A stretch of DNA of 64,000 nucleotides from an uncultured Lachnospiraceae bacterium (GCA_910579505.1 CAJTTZ010000004.1:124001-188000), one strand, 5' to 3'; counted from the stretch's first letter, positions 16,757 through 26,375 are shown. The notes: a model not told the origin generated them from the letters alone. Numbers and translations: made by a program.

Positions 16757-19700
16757 TCAAACCATTGCGTTTGCATTTATCTGATCAATCACCTTTCGTA
16801 TTCCTGACCAGACATGCATGTCCGTAAAAATCTCCACCACGCTCCCCTTATCGGTAAAGGGCGATTCCTGTAAAACGGAAAAATCCCTCAGCATACCGTT
16901 ATGGACAATGTATTCTACAATCTGATTGACAAAGTAAATTTGCCGGCTGTCCATATTCATCCCATCCAGATATTCCGCAAATGCCTCCTTCGCCGCCTTC
17001 ATATCCAGTCCGACAATCTCGCGGACAAATTCTCCAAGCGGTTTCTTTCCGTACTCCCTCTCATAGTCTTCTCTCGTGCCAATCTCTCCCCAGAGGATTT
17101 CTTCAAGAGACCTGATATCAAATTCACTCAGCGGCTTATTGTTCTTTAATTTCGCAATTGCAATATGATTCTGATTCTGGCGGATATAATACTCCGCCTT
17201 TGCCTTATAATTCTTTAAATCGTCGTTTTCCAGTTCCGCCTCATGCCACTGCGTAGATAAAATATCATCCGAAAAATTTGTCTCGTATTTCACCGATTTC
17301 TGCGGAATATATTTCATCAGACTGCGAAGTTCCTCCCGCATATATTCAAACTCATCTATTCCGGCATGATCCACATAGCTTGTCTGTAAAATTTTCTGGA
17401 TTAAATCCGTCTTTACCTGTATCTCCGGGATATTAGCCACACCCGCTATTGCCTTCACGTGTTTTTGCAAATCATTCTTTGCTCTTGTATACGGCTTGTT
17501 CGAAAGGTAGGCCAATTCCATCCCATACATCAGTGCGTCAAACCGCACCGCGCCCGCGTCGTCCCTGTCCGGCAGAATAAGCGGCGCAAGCTCTTCTTTC
17601 ACATCCTGCGTATCTTCATAACTGATAGACTGATAGCCTTTCACATCGGCATACAAATCAACATATTTCAAGTGCTGCTTTACCGCGAAATTTTCCCTGT
17701 TAAGTTCCCGCACTTTACCGCTCATCGTCTCAACCAGCTTTTCCCGATAAGCAGTCAGGCGTTTCACCTGACGGTCAGCATCCTGCAGCTTATAGGCAAG
17801 CTGAAATTCCAGATTAAAAATCGCACTCTGTAACGCCATCTGATTCGCCGTCGGTTTTCCCTCATTTACCCTAAAAAAGGCAAAGTTTCCACAAAAATCA
17901 AAAATATAGAATTTCTGCTTGTCCTCCCCATCTATCAGTCCCGGACATAATCTGGTGCCCCTGCCAATCATCTGCCAGAATTTTGCCTTACTTAACACTT
18001 TCTTGAAAAAAACGAGATTTAGCACTTCCGGCACATCAATCCCCGTATCAAGCATATCCACGGAAATCGCAATCTGCGGCAATTTTTTCCCCTCAGCGAA
18101 CTCGTCTATGGCCTTTTGTGCATAGGTCGTGTAATTGTCGATCACCCTCGCAAAATCCTGCCCGCTCTTAGACAAGTGAGGATATTCTTTATTAAATATC
18201 TCATAAATTTTTTCCGCGTGATTGTGGTTCACCGCAAAAATAATCGTTTTTCCTAACTTCTCCCCGTAGTCAACCTTCAATCCGTCACCCATCACAACGT
18301 GAAGAACCTGCCTGATCGTATCCTCGTTAAAAAGCCATTTGTTAATTGCGGACGACTGTATTCTTTCCGGGAAATTGCCTTCCTCATCCTTAAAAGTATC
18401 CTCATACGCCTCTTTGTCTTCCGTCGATAATTCGTCGTAGGCAATCCCCTGCTCGATAAATTTTACCTCTGATTCCACCGACAGATAATCAACCAGATAT
18501 CCGTCCTTTACAGCCTGCGCTAAATCGTAACCGTAAGTCGGCACACCGTCTTCCAGGTCAAAGACAGCATACGTGTTTTTATCAATTTCTTCCTTCGGTG
18601 TCGCCGTCAGTCCCACCAGCAAAGCATCAAAATAAGTAAAAATATCTCTATATTTATTGTAAATGGACCTGTGCGCTTCATCACAGATAATCAAATCAAA
18701 GTGCCCGCAGGAAAAAATTCTCCCCTCCCGGTCAATCGCGTCGTCAATTAGATTTATCATTGTCTGATAAGTGGAAAAGACGCACCTGGCATGATAATTA
18801 GACTTTTCCTCCACCACATTGACAACAGACAGCTCCTCCGGGAACTGATTGACAAAACTTCTCTTTGCCTGTGTGACAAGAGAATTTCGGTCAGCGAGAA
18901 ACAGGACGTTTCTAATCCATCCCGCATCCATCAGTGCCTTACAGAGCGCAATCACCGTTCTGGTCTTTCCCGACCCTGTCGCCATGACGAGGAGCGCTTT
19001 CCTTCGGTTTTTCTCATCAAAGCTGTCGCAAACCGCCCGGATGGCTGCCGCCTGATAATATCTTCCCGCAATCTTTGTATCCGCCACAATGTTTTTTAAC
19101 GCCGTCCTCGAGTTTCGCAGATTAAACCATTTCTCCAGATCTCTCTTGGAATAAATCCCGGACACCCGCCTCTCCGGGTACTGTCCGTCTACCATTCTTG
19201 TCTCAAAACCGTTTGTCAAAAAAACAACCGGTCTTCTCTTATACTTCCGCTCCAGACTATCCGCATAAAGTTTTGCCTGCTGCCGTCCTCTTGCCACATC
19301 TTCACAGGTGCTTTTCGCCTCGATAATGGCAAGCGGTTTTTGCGCATCGTCATAGAGCACATAATCAACGCGCCCCTTTCCCGACTGATTCGGCATCCCG
19401 TCGACTTCTACCTCATTAAGCCAGTTCTTCCCCTCAGTCCAGCCCGCATCCTTAAGCATTTCGTCAATGTAGATTTTCCGGGTCTTATATTCGGATAAAT
19501 CCAAAGGCTTCGGCACATAGGCGGGCTGCTTTGCCTCTCTTCTCCTCGTGAGTTCTTCCTTTAACGCCTTGTTTTCCTCGATCAAGGCTTTCAGGTCAAC
19601 GTCCGCAAACTCACTGCGCACAGCCGTCTCTTCCGGCATTTCTTTTCTGAGAAGCGAAGCGTCAAACTGCCGCTCCTCATAATCCTTCGAGTAACAGCAT

Positions 19701-20065
19701 GCCACGAAATCAAGAAAGAAAAACAGATTTTGCAGACAGAGCGACGCCTCGTCAAAGGTAATCTTTGCTCCGGCATGAGCCGCCCGATTGCCTATCTTGC
19801 GTATCAAATCCATCCGTCGCCAAAGACTCCTGTCTATGAGCGCATGGAACTCCTCCGTACTCATCAGACTATGTAAATTATCCTGATAAGGCTTCTGCAG
19901 GGAATCGTCAACCGAATACAGCCATTTGACCGCAAACTCCATCGCGCGGCGGCAGTTGATGACACACGCCTCGCGGTCTATGGGGAGCAGTTTTTCGGAG
20001 GATATGGCGACCTCCGAGAAGCTGGCGAATTGTGATTCATTTTTTAGGTAATCGAAGTTAGTCAT
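16757..20065 (-). CDS. hsdR: Type I restriction enzyme, R subunit
   Basis: This protein of about 1100 residues is the ATP-driven translocase and nuclease of a type I restriction system. It has an N-terminal DUF4145 helical domain (about 20-130), a coiled segment, a PD-(D/E)XK nuclease with GRVDYVLYD and IIEAKST near residue 250, an SF2 helicase with ATGSGKTRT (Walker A), CDEAHRS (motif II), GLTATP (motif III) and MIGRGTRLCPG (motif VI), and an EcoEI-type C-terminal domain. The ATG at 20065 is preferred over the one at 20083 because GGAG lies 6 bases before it. It ends the hsdM-hsdS-antitoxin-fic-hsdR run. Confidence 0.95.
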   Translation of the reverse strand: MTNFDYLKNESQFASFSEVAISSEKLLPIDREACVINCRRAMEFAVKWLYSVDDSLQKPYQDNLHSLMSTEEFHALIDRSLWRRMDLIRKIGNRAAHAGAKITFDEASLCLQNLFFFLDFVACCYSKDYEERQFDASLLRKEMPEETAVRSEFADVDLKALIEENKALKEELTRRREAKQPAYVPKPLDLSEYKTRKIYIDEMLKDAGWTEGKNWLNEVEVDGMPNQSGKGRVDYVLYDDAQKPLAIIEAKSTCEDVARGRQQAKLYADSLERKYKRRPVVFLTNGFETRMVDGQYPERRVSGIYSKRDLEKWFNLRNSRTALKNIVADTKIAGRYYQAAAIRAVCDSFDEKNRRKALLVMATGSGKTRTVIALCKALMDAGWIRNVLFLADRNSLVTQAKRSFVNQFPEELSVVNVVEEKSNYHARCVFSTYQTMINLIDDAIDREGRIFSCGHFDLIICDEAHRSIYNKYRDIFTYFDALLVGLTATPKEEIDKNTYAVFDLEDGVPTYGYDLAQAVKDGYLVDYLSVESEVKFIEQGIAYDELSTEDKEAYEDTFKDEEGNFPERIQSSAINKWLFNEDTIRQVLHVVMGDGLKVDYGEKLGKTIIFAVNHNHAEKIYEIFNKEYPHLSKSGQDFARVIDNYTTYAQKAIDEFAEGKKLPQIAISVDMLDTGIDVPEVLNLVFFKKVLSKAKFWQMIGRGTRLCPGLIDGEDKQKFYIFDFCGNFAFFRVNEGKPTANQMALQSAIFNLEFQLAYKLQDADRQVKRLTAYREKLVETMSGKVRELNRENFAVKQHLKYVDLYADVKGYQSISYEDTQDVKEELAPLILPDRDDAGAVRFDALMYGMELAYLSNKPYTRAKNDLQKHVKAIAGVANIPEIQVKTDLIQKILQTSYVDHAGIDEFEYMREELRSLMKYIPQKSVKYETNFSDDILSTQWHEAELENDDLKNYKAKAEYYIRQNQNHIAIAKLKNNKPLSEFDIRSLEEILWGEIGTREDYEREYGKKPLGEFVREIVGLDMKAAKEAFAEYLDGMNMDSRQIYFVNQIVEYIVHNGMLRDFSVLQESPFTDKGSVVEIFTDMHVWSGIRKVIDQINANAMV

Positions 20066-20089
20066 GGGTGGTCTCCGTCGCATAATGGC

Positions 20090-20704
20090 TCATTCGTTCA
20101 ACATTTCTTCTGTCCTGTAAGCAGTATATCCCTCATAATAATAGCTGTGATCTATTCCCTTCATATACACTTCGCGGTCATTTATCCTATCCGTCAAGGC
20201 TCCTCTCAACAGATACTTTATCTCAATATCCCTGATCGGACTTCTCTCCATGGCAAGCAGATAGTCCTCTTTATCAATCAGGCTCCAATCTACCACCATT
20301 TTCACTTCCTGCTGCAACATCAAATCCAACCAGATTCTCATTGCCCTGCCATTGCCTTCCCGAAACGGATGTGCCACATTCATCTCCACATACTTTTCGA
20401 CAATTTCATCAAAAGTAGTCTGCGGCATCTGTTCAATATTTTTAAGCGCCTCGTTCAGATAAGCAACGGGTGCAAACCGGAAATTCCCTTTTGCAAGGTT
20501 GACTTCCCTTACTTTGCCCGCAAAATCATAAATATCCTCAAAAAGATATTTGTGTATGCTTATCAGACTATCCAGTGTTCCGGCTTGCAGTGTGTGTAAA
20601 TATCCACTCTCAAACAGAGAAAGTGCCTTTTTCTTGCTTATTTTTTCCTCTGCGCTGGCAAGCTGGACGGAATCGGTTAGGTTGAGTTTATTTTTGAGTG
20701 ACAT
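20090..20704 (-). CDS. Fic/Doc-family AMP-transferase (class I toxin)
   Basis: The protein of about 204 residues carries the complete Fic active-site motif HPFREGNGR near residue 115, with the catalytic His and the two Arg of the phosphate pocket. Fic enzymes usually attach AMP to a hydroxyl side chain of a target protein. Its N-terminus lacks the inhibitory (S/T)xxxE(G/N) helix, and the gene just upstream supplies one, so it fits class I (VbhT/VbhA-like). Its ATG at 20704 lies 17 bases inside that antitoxin gene, which suggests coupled translation. It sits between hsdS and hsdR; its stop is 22 bases from the hsdR start region. Confidence 0.88.
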   Translation of the reverse strand: MSLKNKLNLTDSVQLASAEEKISKKKALSLFESGYLHTLQAGTLDSLISIHKYLFEDIYDFAGKVREVNLAKGNFRFAPVAYLNEALKNIEQMPQTTFDEIVEKYVEMNVAHPFREGNGRAMRIWLDLMLQQEVKMVVDWSLIDKEDYLLAMERSPIRDIEIKYLLRGALTDRINDREVYMKGIDHSYYYEGYTAYRTEEMLNE

Positions 20705-20870
20705 AATCAGATATCCTCCCGGTTTTATAAGCATACAGTAACTGTAAATCCTCTTCTGTCAGCTCCATCCCTTCAAAAGCCATTGTAGCTGCCACTTCTT
20801 CTATCGTTTCCGCTTTGGTATATGCCGAATGGTTCATTTTTACTTCAAAGGGAATCCCCTCTGTGGACAT
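20688..20870 (-). CDS. VbhA-like antitoxin of the Fic toxin
   Basis: This 60-residue protein has the VbhA-like antitoxin pattern: AATMAFEGMELTEEDLQLL, in which T-M-A-F-E-G fits the (S/T)xxxE(G/N) inhibitory helix, and the YKTGRIS ending typical of the domain. The Glu of that motif blocks ATP binding in Fic proteins. The start at 20870 was chosen because GGGAGG lies 8 bases upstream; a 70-residue form starting at 20900 has no clear ribosome site. It overlaps the fic gene it precedes, the usual order for antitoxin and toxin. Confidence 0.85.
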   Translation of the reverse strand: MSTEGIPFEVKMNHSAYTKAETIEEVAATMAFEGMELTEEDLQLLYAYKTGRISDYVTQK

Positions 20871-20935
20871 AGCAACCGACCTCCCTATGTTTTTCATCAT
20901 ACAGCATAGTAATTACATTGTAAACAAGGGCTGCT

Positions 20936-22075
20936 TTAGCCAAAATATTTCTGCATCAGGCTGTCGAACAGAAGTTGAAGCTCGTCAATGGATTGTTGGG
21001 TTGTGGATTTCAGTTTGTCTACTTGTTCAACGAAGATGGCAAATCGCTCCTGCAACGCAATCGGTGGTCTATACATCTTAATCTGAGCCATTGCACTTAA
21101 AACTAAGTCTCTATTTGCTATCCCTTTCGTCAGTTTCTGTGATTGCGCATAACAATAATCGTTGTTTAACATATTCTCAAAAAAGACTCCGTTGAGCATA
21201 TCTTGGCGATATTTCAAAACAGCTACATGTACCCAATTTGCAAATTTTATATCGACATCAACAAGTTTGGCTATCCCTGTAGTACCACCCTTGCTATAAA
21301 GTATATCTCCCTTCTCTGGATGACACTTTTTAATAGCATCAAAATAATCTTTTTCAGAAATATATTTTGCTGTCGAAAAATCAATCACGTGATCTACAAT
21401 ATTTCTAACAGAAATAAATGGATATCCACCGTTTCCTTTTCCAATATCTAAAAGTGATTTATGTGGACCATCCTTAATATAATAGCACACATCTCCGACA
21501 GTAGTCTCATCCCACCCCATAGGATTCGAGTTTGGATCTCCAAACATCTCCACAAACCGGGATTTAATCAGGTCGTCCAAAAGCTGAAGCTCCTCTTTTC
21601 TCTTTTTTAGCACATTTTCTACTTTGGCAATTCTATTTGCAATATCACATTGAGTCTCCATTGTAGGATAAGGAATCGTCGTATTATCAAATTCCTTTTT
21701 CACTATATGCTTCATGGTCGCACCGTGAGTTTTTGATTCCATTTCACAAAGTTTATGGCGCACTGCATAGACAAAAAACTGCTTATCTATTTCTATCTTA
21801 TCAAACACAACTTTAAAAATATGCTGATTTAATAACGCTTTGCCTTTATCCCATATGTAAACCCCCAGACTTGCTGACCACGAGATAAGCACGTCTCCAT
21901 TATTAATTTCAATCTTTTCTGGATATTCCCCTGAATAGAAGCCCAAATCATATGCATTTCCCGTCAAATCCTGTATTCTAATAATTGGCAGCCCTTCCAT
22001 TCCCCTGTCTTCGGGTTTAAATGCATATCCATTTATATATGTTGCAACATCACCTAAACGAACTGTATTTGACAT
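20936..22075 (-). CDS. hsdS: Type I restriction-modification specificity subunit
   Basis: The 379-residue protein has two target-recognition domains of the methylase_S type, each followed by a coiled-coil spacer: the first at about 1-170, ending with NRIAKVENVLKKRKEELQLLDDLI, and the second at about 190-350, ending with a similar helix (FVEQVDKLKSTTQQSIDELQ). HsdS chooses the split DNA sequence that the complex methylates or cuts. The site itself cannot be deduced by eye. The region is richer in A+T than its neighbours, consistent with the usual horizontal exchange of such genes. No inverted hsdS fragments for phase switching were found. Confidence 0.93.
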   Translation of the reverse strand: MSNTVRLGDVATYINGYAFKPEDRGMEGLPIIRIQDLTGNAYDLGFYSGEYPEKIEINNGDVLISWSASLGVYIWDKGKALLNQHIFKVVFDKIEIDKQFFVYAVRHKLCEMESKTHGATMKHIVKKEFDNTTIPYPTMETQCDIANRIAKVENVLKKRKEELQLLDDLIKSRFVEMFGDPNSNPMGWDETTVGDVCYYIKDGPHKSLLDIGKGNGGYPFISVRNIVDHVIDFSTAKYISEKDYFDAIKKCHPEKGDILYSKGGTTGIAKLVDVDIKFANWVHVAVLKYRQDMLNGVFFENMLNNDYCYAQSQKLTKGIANRDLVLSAMAQIKMYRPPIALQERFAIFVEQVDKLKSTTQQSIDELQLLFDSLMQKYFG

Positions 22076-22095
22076 TTATTCATCACCCCATTCCC

Positions 22096-22230
22096 CTATT
22101 GAATGCAATTCATCACCACCGTAACCATCATTTCCATCTCCTCCGGCCGGGACTCCGCAATCATAATGGTCAGCGCAACCAAAGTATGATCGTCAATCAG
22201 TTTTTCCCCTTCTGTCGAAAATTTTGACAA
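22096..22230 (-). CDS. Possible 44-residue protein between hsdM and hsdS
   Basis: A frame beginning at TTG (22230) encodes about 44 residues with a protein-like pattern (GEKLIDDHTLVALTIMIAES, then PEEMEMMV) and ends at 22096, between hsdM and hsdS. A weak GGGGAAA precedes the TTG. It is too short and has too rare a start for normal gene finding. It could be a small partner of the restriction system or the remains of a gene. Confidence is low because neither a ribosome site nor a known homologue can be confirmed by reading. Confidence 0.4.
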   Translation of the reverse strand: MSKFSTEGEKLIDDHTLVALTIMIAESRPEEMEMMVTVVMNCIQ

Positions 22231-22249
22231 AAGTATTTTTCCCCATTAC

Positions 22250-23764
22250 TCACACCTCACCCGACTCCTCCAGCATCCCCTTAAGCTCCCGCAGTTCCTC
22301 CCCAATCTGCCGTTCCAGCTCAAATATCTGTTCCAGTATTTCCCCTGTCGGCGGGTATTCTACGGGCACATATTCCTGCTTCTTATATTTGTTAATCGAC
22401 AGGTCGTAGTCGTTATCCGTAATCTCCTGCTTTGACACGAAAAACGACTTCTCCGTTCTCGCCCTTTCCGTTTCCCGGTCCCTGTTGTGGAACCGTTCTA
22501 TGATATCAGGAATATCATTTTCATTTATAGGACTTCTCTTATCGTCCAGGCTGAACCCGTCCGCCTGCATATCATAAAACCAGACCTGGTCGGTCCCGCC
22601 ATGGTTGGTCTTTGTAAAAATCAGAATCCCTGTGGAAACGCCTGCGTATGGCTTAAACACCCCGGATGGCATGGAGATCACTGCTTCCAGCCTCTGATTT
22701 TCCAACAGTTCTTTTCTGATATCTTTATGCGCTTTTGAAGACCCAAACAGCACACCATCTGGAACAATGCAGGCACATCTCCCGCCCACTTTCATCATCC
22801 TCACAAACAATGCAAGAAACAAAAGTTCCGTCTTCTTTGTTTTGCATACCTTAAGCAGATCCGCGGACACCGCTTCCGCATCAAGACTCCCCTTAAAAGG
22901 CGGGTTCGCTAAAATCAGGGAATACTTATCTGCGTCCGAATTTTGTTCCGACAGACTGTCCCTATACTCGATAAAAGGATTCTCCACACCGTGGGTCATC
23001 ATATTCATGGCGCCGATGCGCAGCATGGTTCTGTCCATATCATAGCCATGAAACATATGATTCATATAATGGTCTTTTTTCTCTTTGTCATAAAAAATTT
23101 CTTCCTTGTGTTTTTCCTTCAAATATTCTCCCGCCGTCACGAGAAATCCCGAGGTACCGCATGCCGGATCGCATATCACATCCTCCGCGGAAGGTTTCAT
23201 CAGTTCCACCATCATACGGATAATATGTCTCGGTGTGCGAAACTGTCCATTTAACCCCGACTGCGCAATCTTAGAAAGCAGATACTCATATACATCTCCC
23301 CTGATATCCACATCCTTCACCTGTTCCATCAGTGCAAAAATATCGTCCAGTGAATCCACCACCTTTGACAAAAGAAGCGGCGTCGGCAGCTTAAAGATGG
23401 CGTCATCCATATATTTTGCATAGGCGCTATCCTTGTCTCCATGCAGATTTTTCATAAACGGGAACACCCACTCCTGCACGACCGAATACATTTTCTGCGC
23501 CGGGAAGTCGTGGAACACAGACCATTTCAAGGTTCTTCCCTCCACCTCTCTGTCACCGACCTTCACCTGCCCGGCGAAAATACTCTGAAAAGGCAGCCCC
23601 AGCATCACGCTCTCTTTCTCCCGCATGGTATCCGAAACATCCAAATCATGAATGAATATCAAATAGGTAATCTGCTCGATCACTTCCAGCGGATTCACCA
23701 AACCGCCCGCCGCAAACGCATCCCAAAGGGCATCTATTTTATTTCTCAGCTCTCCTGTAACCAT
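22250..23764 (-). CDS. hsdM: Type I restriction-modification methyltransferase subunit
   Basis: The 504-residue protein has an N-terminal HsdM helical domain (residues 5-130) and an N6-adenine methylase domain with DPACGTSGFL (SAM-binding motif I, near 200) and NPPF (catalytic motif IV, near 288). With HsdS it methylates adenine in the recognition site and protects the host. The ATG at 23764 overlaps the stop of the upstream fic gene (TGATG), with GGGAGG upstream, so the two are translationally coupled. The GTG at 23767 is a less likely start. Confidence 0.95.
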   Translation of the reverse strand: MVTGELRNKIDALWDAFAAGGLVNPLEVIEQITYLIFIHDLDVSDTMREKESVMLGLPFQSIFAGQVKVGDREVEGRTLKWSVFHDFPAQKMYSVVQEWVFPFMKNLHGDKDSAYAKYMDDAIFKLPTPLLLSKVVDSLDDIFALMEQVKDVDIRGDVYEYLLSKIAQSGLNGQFRTPRHIIRMMVELMKPSAEDVICDPACGTSGFLVTAGEYLKEKHKEEIFYDKEKKDHYMNHMFHGYDMDRTMLRIGAMNMMTHGVENPFIEYRDSLSEQNSDADKYSLILANPPFKGSLDAEAVSADLLKVCKTKKTELLFLALFVRMMKVGGRCACIVPDGVLFGSSKAHKDIRKELLENQRLEAVISMPSGVFKPYAGVSTGILIFTKTNHGGTDQVWFYDMQADGFSLDDKRSPINENDIPDIIERFHNRDRETERARTEKSFFVSKQEITDNDYDLSINKYKKQEYVPVEYPPTGEILEQIFELERQIGEELRELKGMLEESGEV

Positions 23765-24825
23765 CACGCCTCATCCTCCCAATTCCATTTGTATTTTGTA
23801 TATCTGCCTCCGCCTATCTTAATAATCCTTCCGTCCTTTACCAAATCGTTAAGCGTCCTCTGAACCGTAGTCTGACTAATATCAGAAAACATCTGTACCA
23901 GTTCTCTTTTCGTTATCACGCCGATATGATCCCTTATTTTCTCCGCAATCCTGCCTGGTTTTGACATTTTTTGCCGGGTAACTGTCTTTGCTCTTTCAAA
24001 AAACTCCCGATAAGCTGCCGCAGTTACCCCAAGCATATATTTTACAAAGAAGCTGTAATCATTCCGATTCTCATGCCAATCAGCCGAGCTATCCGTCAGT
24101 GCCTCGTAATATGCCTCCTCAGACTGCTCAATCAATTTTTCTATACTAATATACTTACCTACAAAATACCCTGCTCTATACAATAAAAGCAGTGTCAATA
24201 ATCTGCTCATCCTGCCGTTTCCGTCTCTGAAAGGATGAATACACAGAAAATCCAGAACAAACATGGGGATGATCAGCAATAAATCCGCCTGTCCTTCCTC
24301 TACAATCTTACCATATGCCTCGCATAGCCCTCCCACTGCTTCCTTTGTCTCCCATGCCGGAACGGTCTGAAATCTCACCCTCTTATTTCCTGCTTCGTCC
24401 TGCTCTTCAATCACGTTATCCACAACTTTATAGGCACCGCCCGTACCTGTCCCTTCAAACTTATACAGATCACGATGCAACTGTAAGATAAAGGAGGCTC
24501 TCACTGGAATATACTCATAGTTCTCGTGAATCGCATTGAGTACATCGCGATACCCTGCTATTTCTCTTTCGTCCCTCGACTTAGGCTTTGTCTTATCTAA
24601 AACGAGTTTCCTCAGCTGCTCATCTGTCGTATAGATACCCTCAATTCTGTTTGAACTTTCCGTGCTCTGTATTTTCGAGATCTGCACCAAATCTTCCAAA
24701 ACATCCGCATGCCTGTCCGCTATCAGACGCTGTTCTCCCCGAAACTCATGTATTGTGGTTAAATATCCTACGATTTCCGGCGTCAGGAGGCTCTGCCATT
24801 TATTTACATAATCATAATCTCTCAA
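23764..24825 (-). CDS. Fic-family protein, class II, with winged helix
   Basis: The protein of about 353 residues has an N-terminal Fic_N domain with S-N-R-I-E-G near residue 60, fitting the built-in (S/T)xxxE(G/N) inhibitory helix of class II Fic proteins, the full active site HPFRDGNGR near 200, and a C-terminal winged-helix domain (TKRELVQMFSDISQTTVQRTL near 310). It should AMPylate itself or a partner; targets are unknown. A TTG at 24825 with AGGGGTG upstream is the likely start; GTG at 24834 is possible. It is the first gene of the restriction locus and directly precedes hsdM. Confidence 0.87.
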   Translation of the reverse strand: MRDYDYVNKWQSLLTPEIVGYLTTIHEFRGEQRLIADRHADVLEDLVQISKIQSTESSNRIEGIYTTDEQLRKLVLDKTKPKSRDEREIAGYRDVLNAIHENYEYIPVRASFILQLHRDLYKFEGTGTGGAYKVVDNVIEEQDEAGNKRVRFQTVPAWETKEAVGGLCEAYGKIVEEGQADLLLIIPMFVLDFLCIHPFRDGNGRMSRLLTLLLLYRAGYFVGKYISIEKLIEQSEEAYYEALTDSSADWHENRNDYSFFVKYMLGVTAAAYREFFERAKTVTRQKMSKPGRIAEKIRDHIGVITKRELVQMFSDISQTTVQRTLNDLVKDGRIIKIGGGRYTKYKWNWEDEA

Positions 24826-24994
24826 AAATATCACCCCTGTTATGTCAAAAATTCAAACAATTTATTCTATAATATTATCTTGTAATTACGTCAATGTCAA
24901 TACTATTTTAGTCATTAATCATAAAAAGACCAAATTAAATTATAAAAATGCGCACTTGAAACGCCAAACTGTCACTTTCCGTTCTCCCTCTATC

Positions 24995-25017
24995 AAAAAG
25001 GAGCCCCGAAGGACTCC
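24995..25017 (-). terminator. Rho-independent terminator with UUCG loop
   Basis: On the minus strand GGAGTCC and GGGCTCC (with G-T pairs) close on a TTCG tetraloop, followed at once by TTTTT. It ends the coiled-coil gene at 25132-25749. The rest of 24835-25131 holds no gene I can support. Confidence 0.8.
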
Positions 25018-25131
25018 ATCAAAAAGTTCACGTTCAATAAAAAATGCACCTTTGTCCAAATATTTTCATCACGGGTTACCCTTAGTCATGTCTTTCGCGC
25101 TTTTCACAGCATGCCAAACCTGCCTTTCCGG

Positions 25132-25749
25132 CTATTCAGAAGTCACCTCCGCGTTTGCAGACACAGCCATCTCCATCCCCTCCGGCATACCCACATTCGT
25201 CTCCGCATTCTGGGACGCTTCAAAAGGATCTTCGTACTCCTTCTCTTCCTCCTCGCCCCAGAGGGACTCCCATTCCTTGTGTTCTCCTTCCATATTTATG
25301 GCTGCCATCTCTTTCGCCATCTTATAAATATCCATATTGAAATCCATCAGCTTCTTTTCATCCTGCGCGGGCACACGGTCGCCACGGCTGATCCTTCTGG
25401 CGATTTCCAGACACTTTGCCATCTCCTCGCCGTATTCCTTCATGGCATCGCCCTGCTGCTCGGCAACCATACTGTTAAAGATGCCGACCTCCTGCTCAAT
25501 CAGGTCATCAAGGGTTTTCTCGTTGTTCTTGATCTGCCCGGAAAGTTCGTCGATCTTCTCCTGCAGCTCCTTCTCCCTCTCCAGATAAGCCTCGGAAAGT
25601 TCAAAAGTCACGCCCTGCTCCTCGCTTTTCTTTCGGGCTTCCTCCATTTTTTTACGGTTTTCCTCCCGCTGTTTCACAAAATCGTTTTTCTGTCCCCTCA
25701 AGAGGCCAAGCTGCTGTCTGTAAGCTTTTTGCGCGTCACCAATTTTCAT
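25132..25749 (-). CDS. Coiled-coil protein of unknown function
   Basis: I do not recognise this 205-residue protein. It is highly charged, with a long predicted coiled coil at about residues 10-95 (many Glu, Lys and Gln in heptads), a helical middle and an acidic C-terminus; there is no signal peptide or membrane segment. The start at 25749 (MKIGDAQKAYRQQ) has GGAGG 12 bases upstream, and the bases between are exactly a GTTWACATAA repeat (25751-25760), so the repeat occupies the ribosome-binding spacer. It stands alone, with its own terminator. Confidence 0.65.
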   Translation of the reverse strand: MKIGDAQKAYRQQLGLLRGQKNDFVKQREENRKKMEEARKKSEEQGVTFELSEAYLEREKELQEKIDELSGQIKNNEKTLDDLIEQEVGIFNSMVAEQQGDAMKEYGEEMAKCLEIARRISRGDRVPAQDEKKLMDFNMDIYKMAKEMAAINMEGEHKEWESLWGEEEEKEYEDPFEASQNAETNVGMPEGMEMAVSANAEVTSE

Positions 25750-25863
25750 ATTATGTAAACCTCCATCCAACTCCGACTTCACCCACGGTATTATATATAA
25801 TATCGGCATCTTGGACGGATTTCTACAGCATCAGAAATATCCGCAAACTTCAAAAAATACCTA

Positions 25864-25892
25864 TTGCCTGCTCAAATCAGTCATGATATAGT
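25864..25892 (+). promoter_or_regulatory. SigA-type promoter of the Cys-rich protein gene
   Basis: TTGCCT (25864-25869) and TATAGT (25887-25892) are 17 bases apart, about 40 bases before the ATG at 25932. Confidence 0.6.
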
Positions 25893-25931
25893 GTAATACA
25901 ATCAGAATATTAAAACATACGGAGGTAAGTC

Positions 25932-26372
25932 ATGGCTGAAGGACATAAGAAAGGATTAAATGCCGGGCTGGTAGGAAACGATCTGGAAAACTGCTGCAGA
26001 AAAGAGACGGCATGCGGACAATGCCAGAAAAATAACTGCATCATAGGATACGGAAAACAGTGTATCAACGCTTACAAGCAGGAGCCGAAAAAGGAAGTCC
26101 CGGAGGGAATGGCGCATATTCCCACAATGGATTTTAAGACATTTGACGAGGTGGAACTGGAAACGGCGATTGCACATATCTTAAAGGAATGTAAGGACTG
26201 CAAGGAGGATCATACAGATGACTGTATCATCAATGTCATCAGAAGCTGCTACGAGGTGGGGCTTTTGGGCGACGTACAGCCGTATGAAGGCAGCGCCCTG
26301 CAGTATCTGATGTATATAAAAGAGAACTTCCCCGAGAAGTCTCTCCATATCGCCGACCTTTACAGGAGCTGA
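25932..26372 (+). CDS. Cys-rich conserved protein of unknown function
   Basis: This 146-residue soluble protein has no recognised domain. It holds ten or so Cys, many in pairs (NCCRKETACGQCQKNNC near residue 20-36, then KECKDCKEDHTDDC near 95-108), which suggests metal binding or an iron-sulfur cluster. There is no signal peptide, so the Cys should be reduced. GGAGG precedes the ATG at good spacing, and a promoter and a terminator flank it, making a single-gene unit. It is one of the few plus-strand genes in this part of the window. Confidence 0.75.
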   Translation: MAEGHKKGLNAGLVGNDLENCCRKETACGQCQKNNCIIGYGKQCINAYKQEPKKEVPEGMAHIPTMDFKTFDEVELETAIAHILKECKDCKEDHTDDCIINVIRSCYEVGLLGDVQPYEGSALQYLMYIKENFPEKSLHIADLYRS

Positions 26373-26375
26373 CAA

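Noticed and set aside
24842..25327. 161-codon plus-strand frame between the fic gene and the coiled-coil gene
   Set aside because: It crosses a strong terminator and runs antisense into the coiled-coil gene; the sequence is not protein-like.
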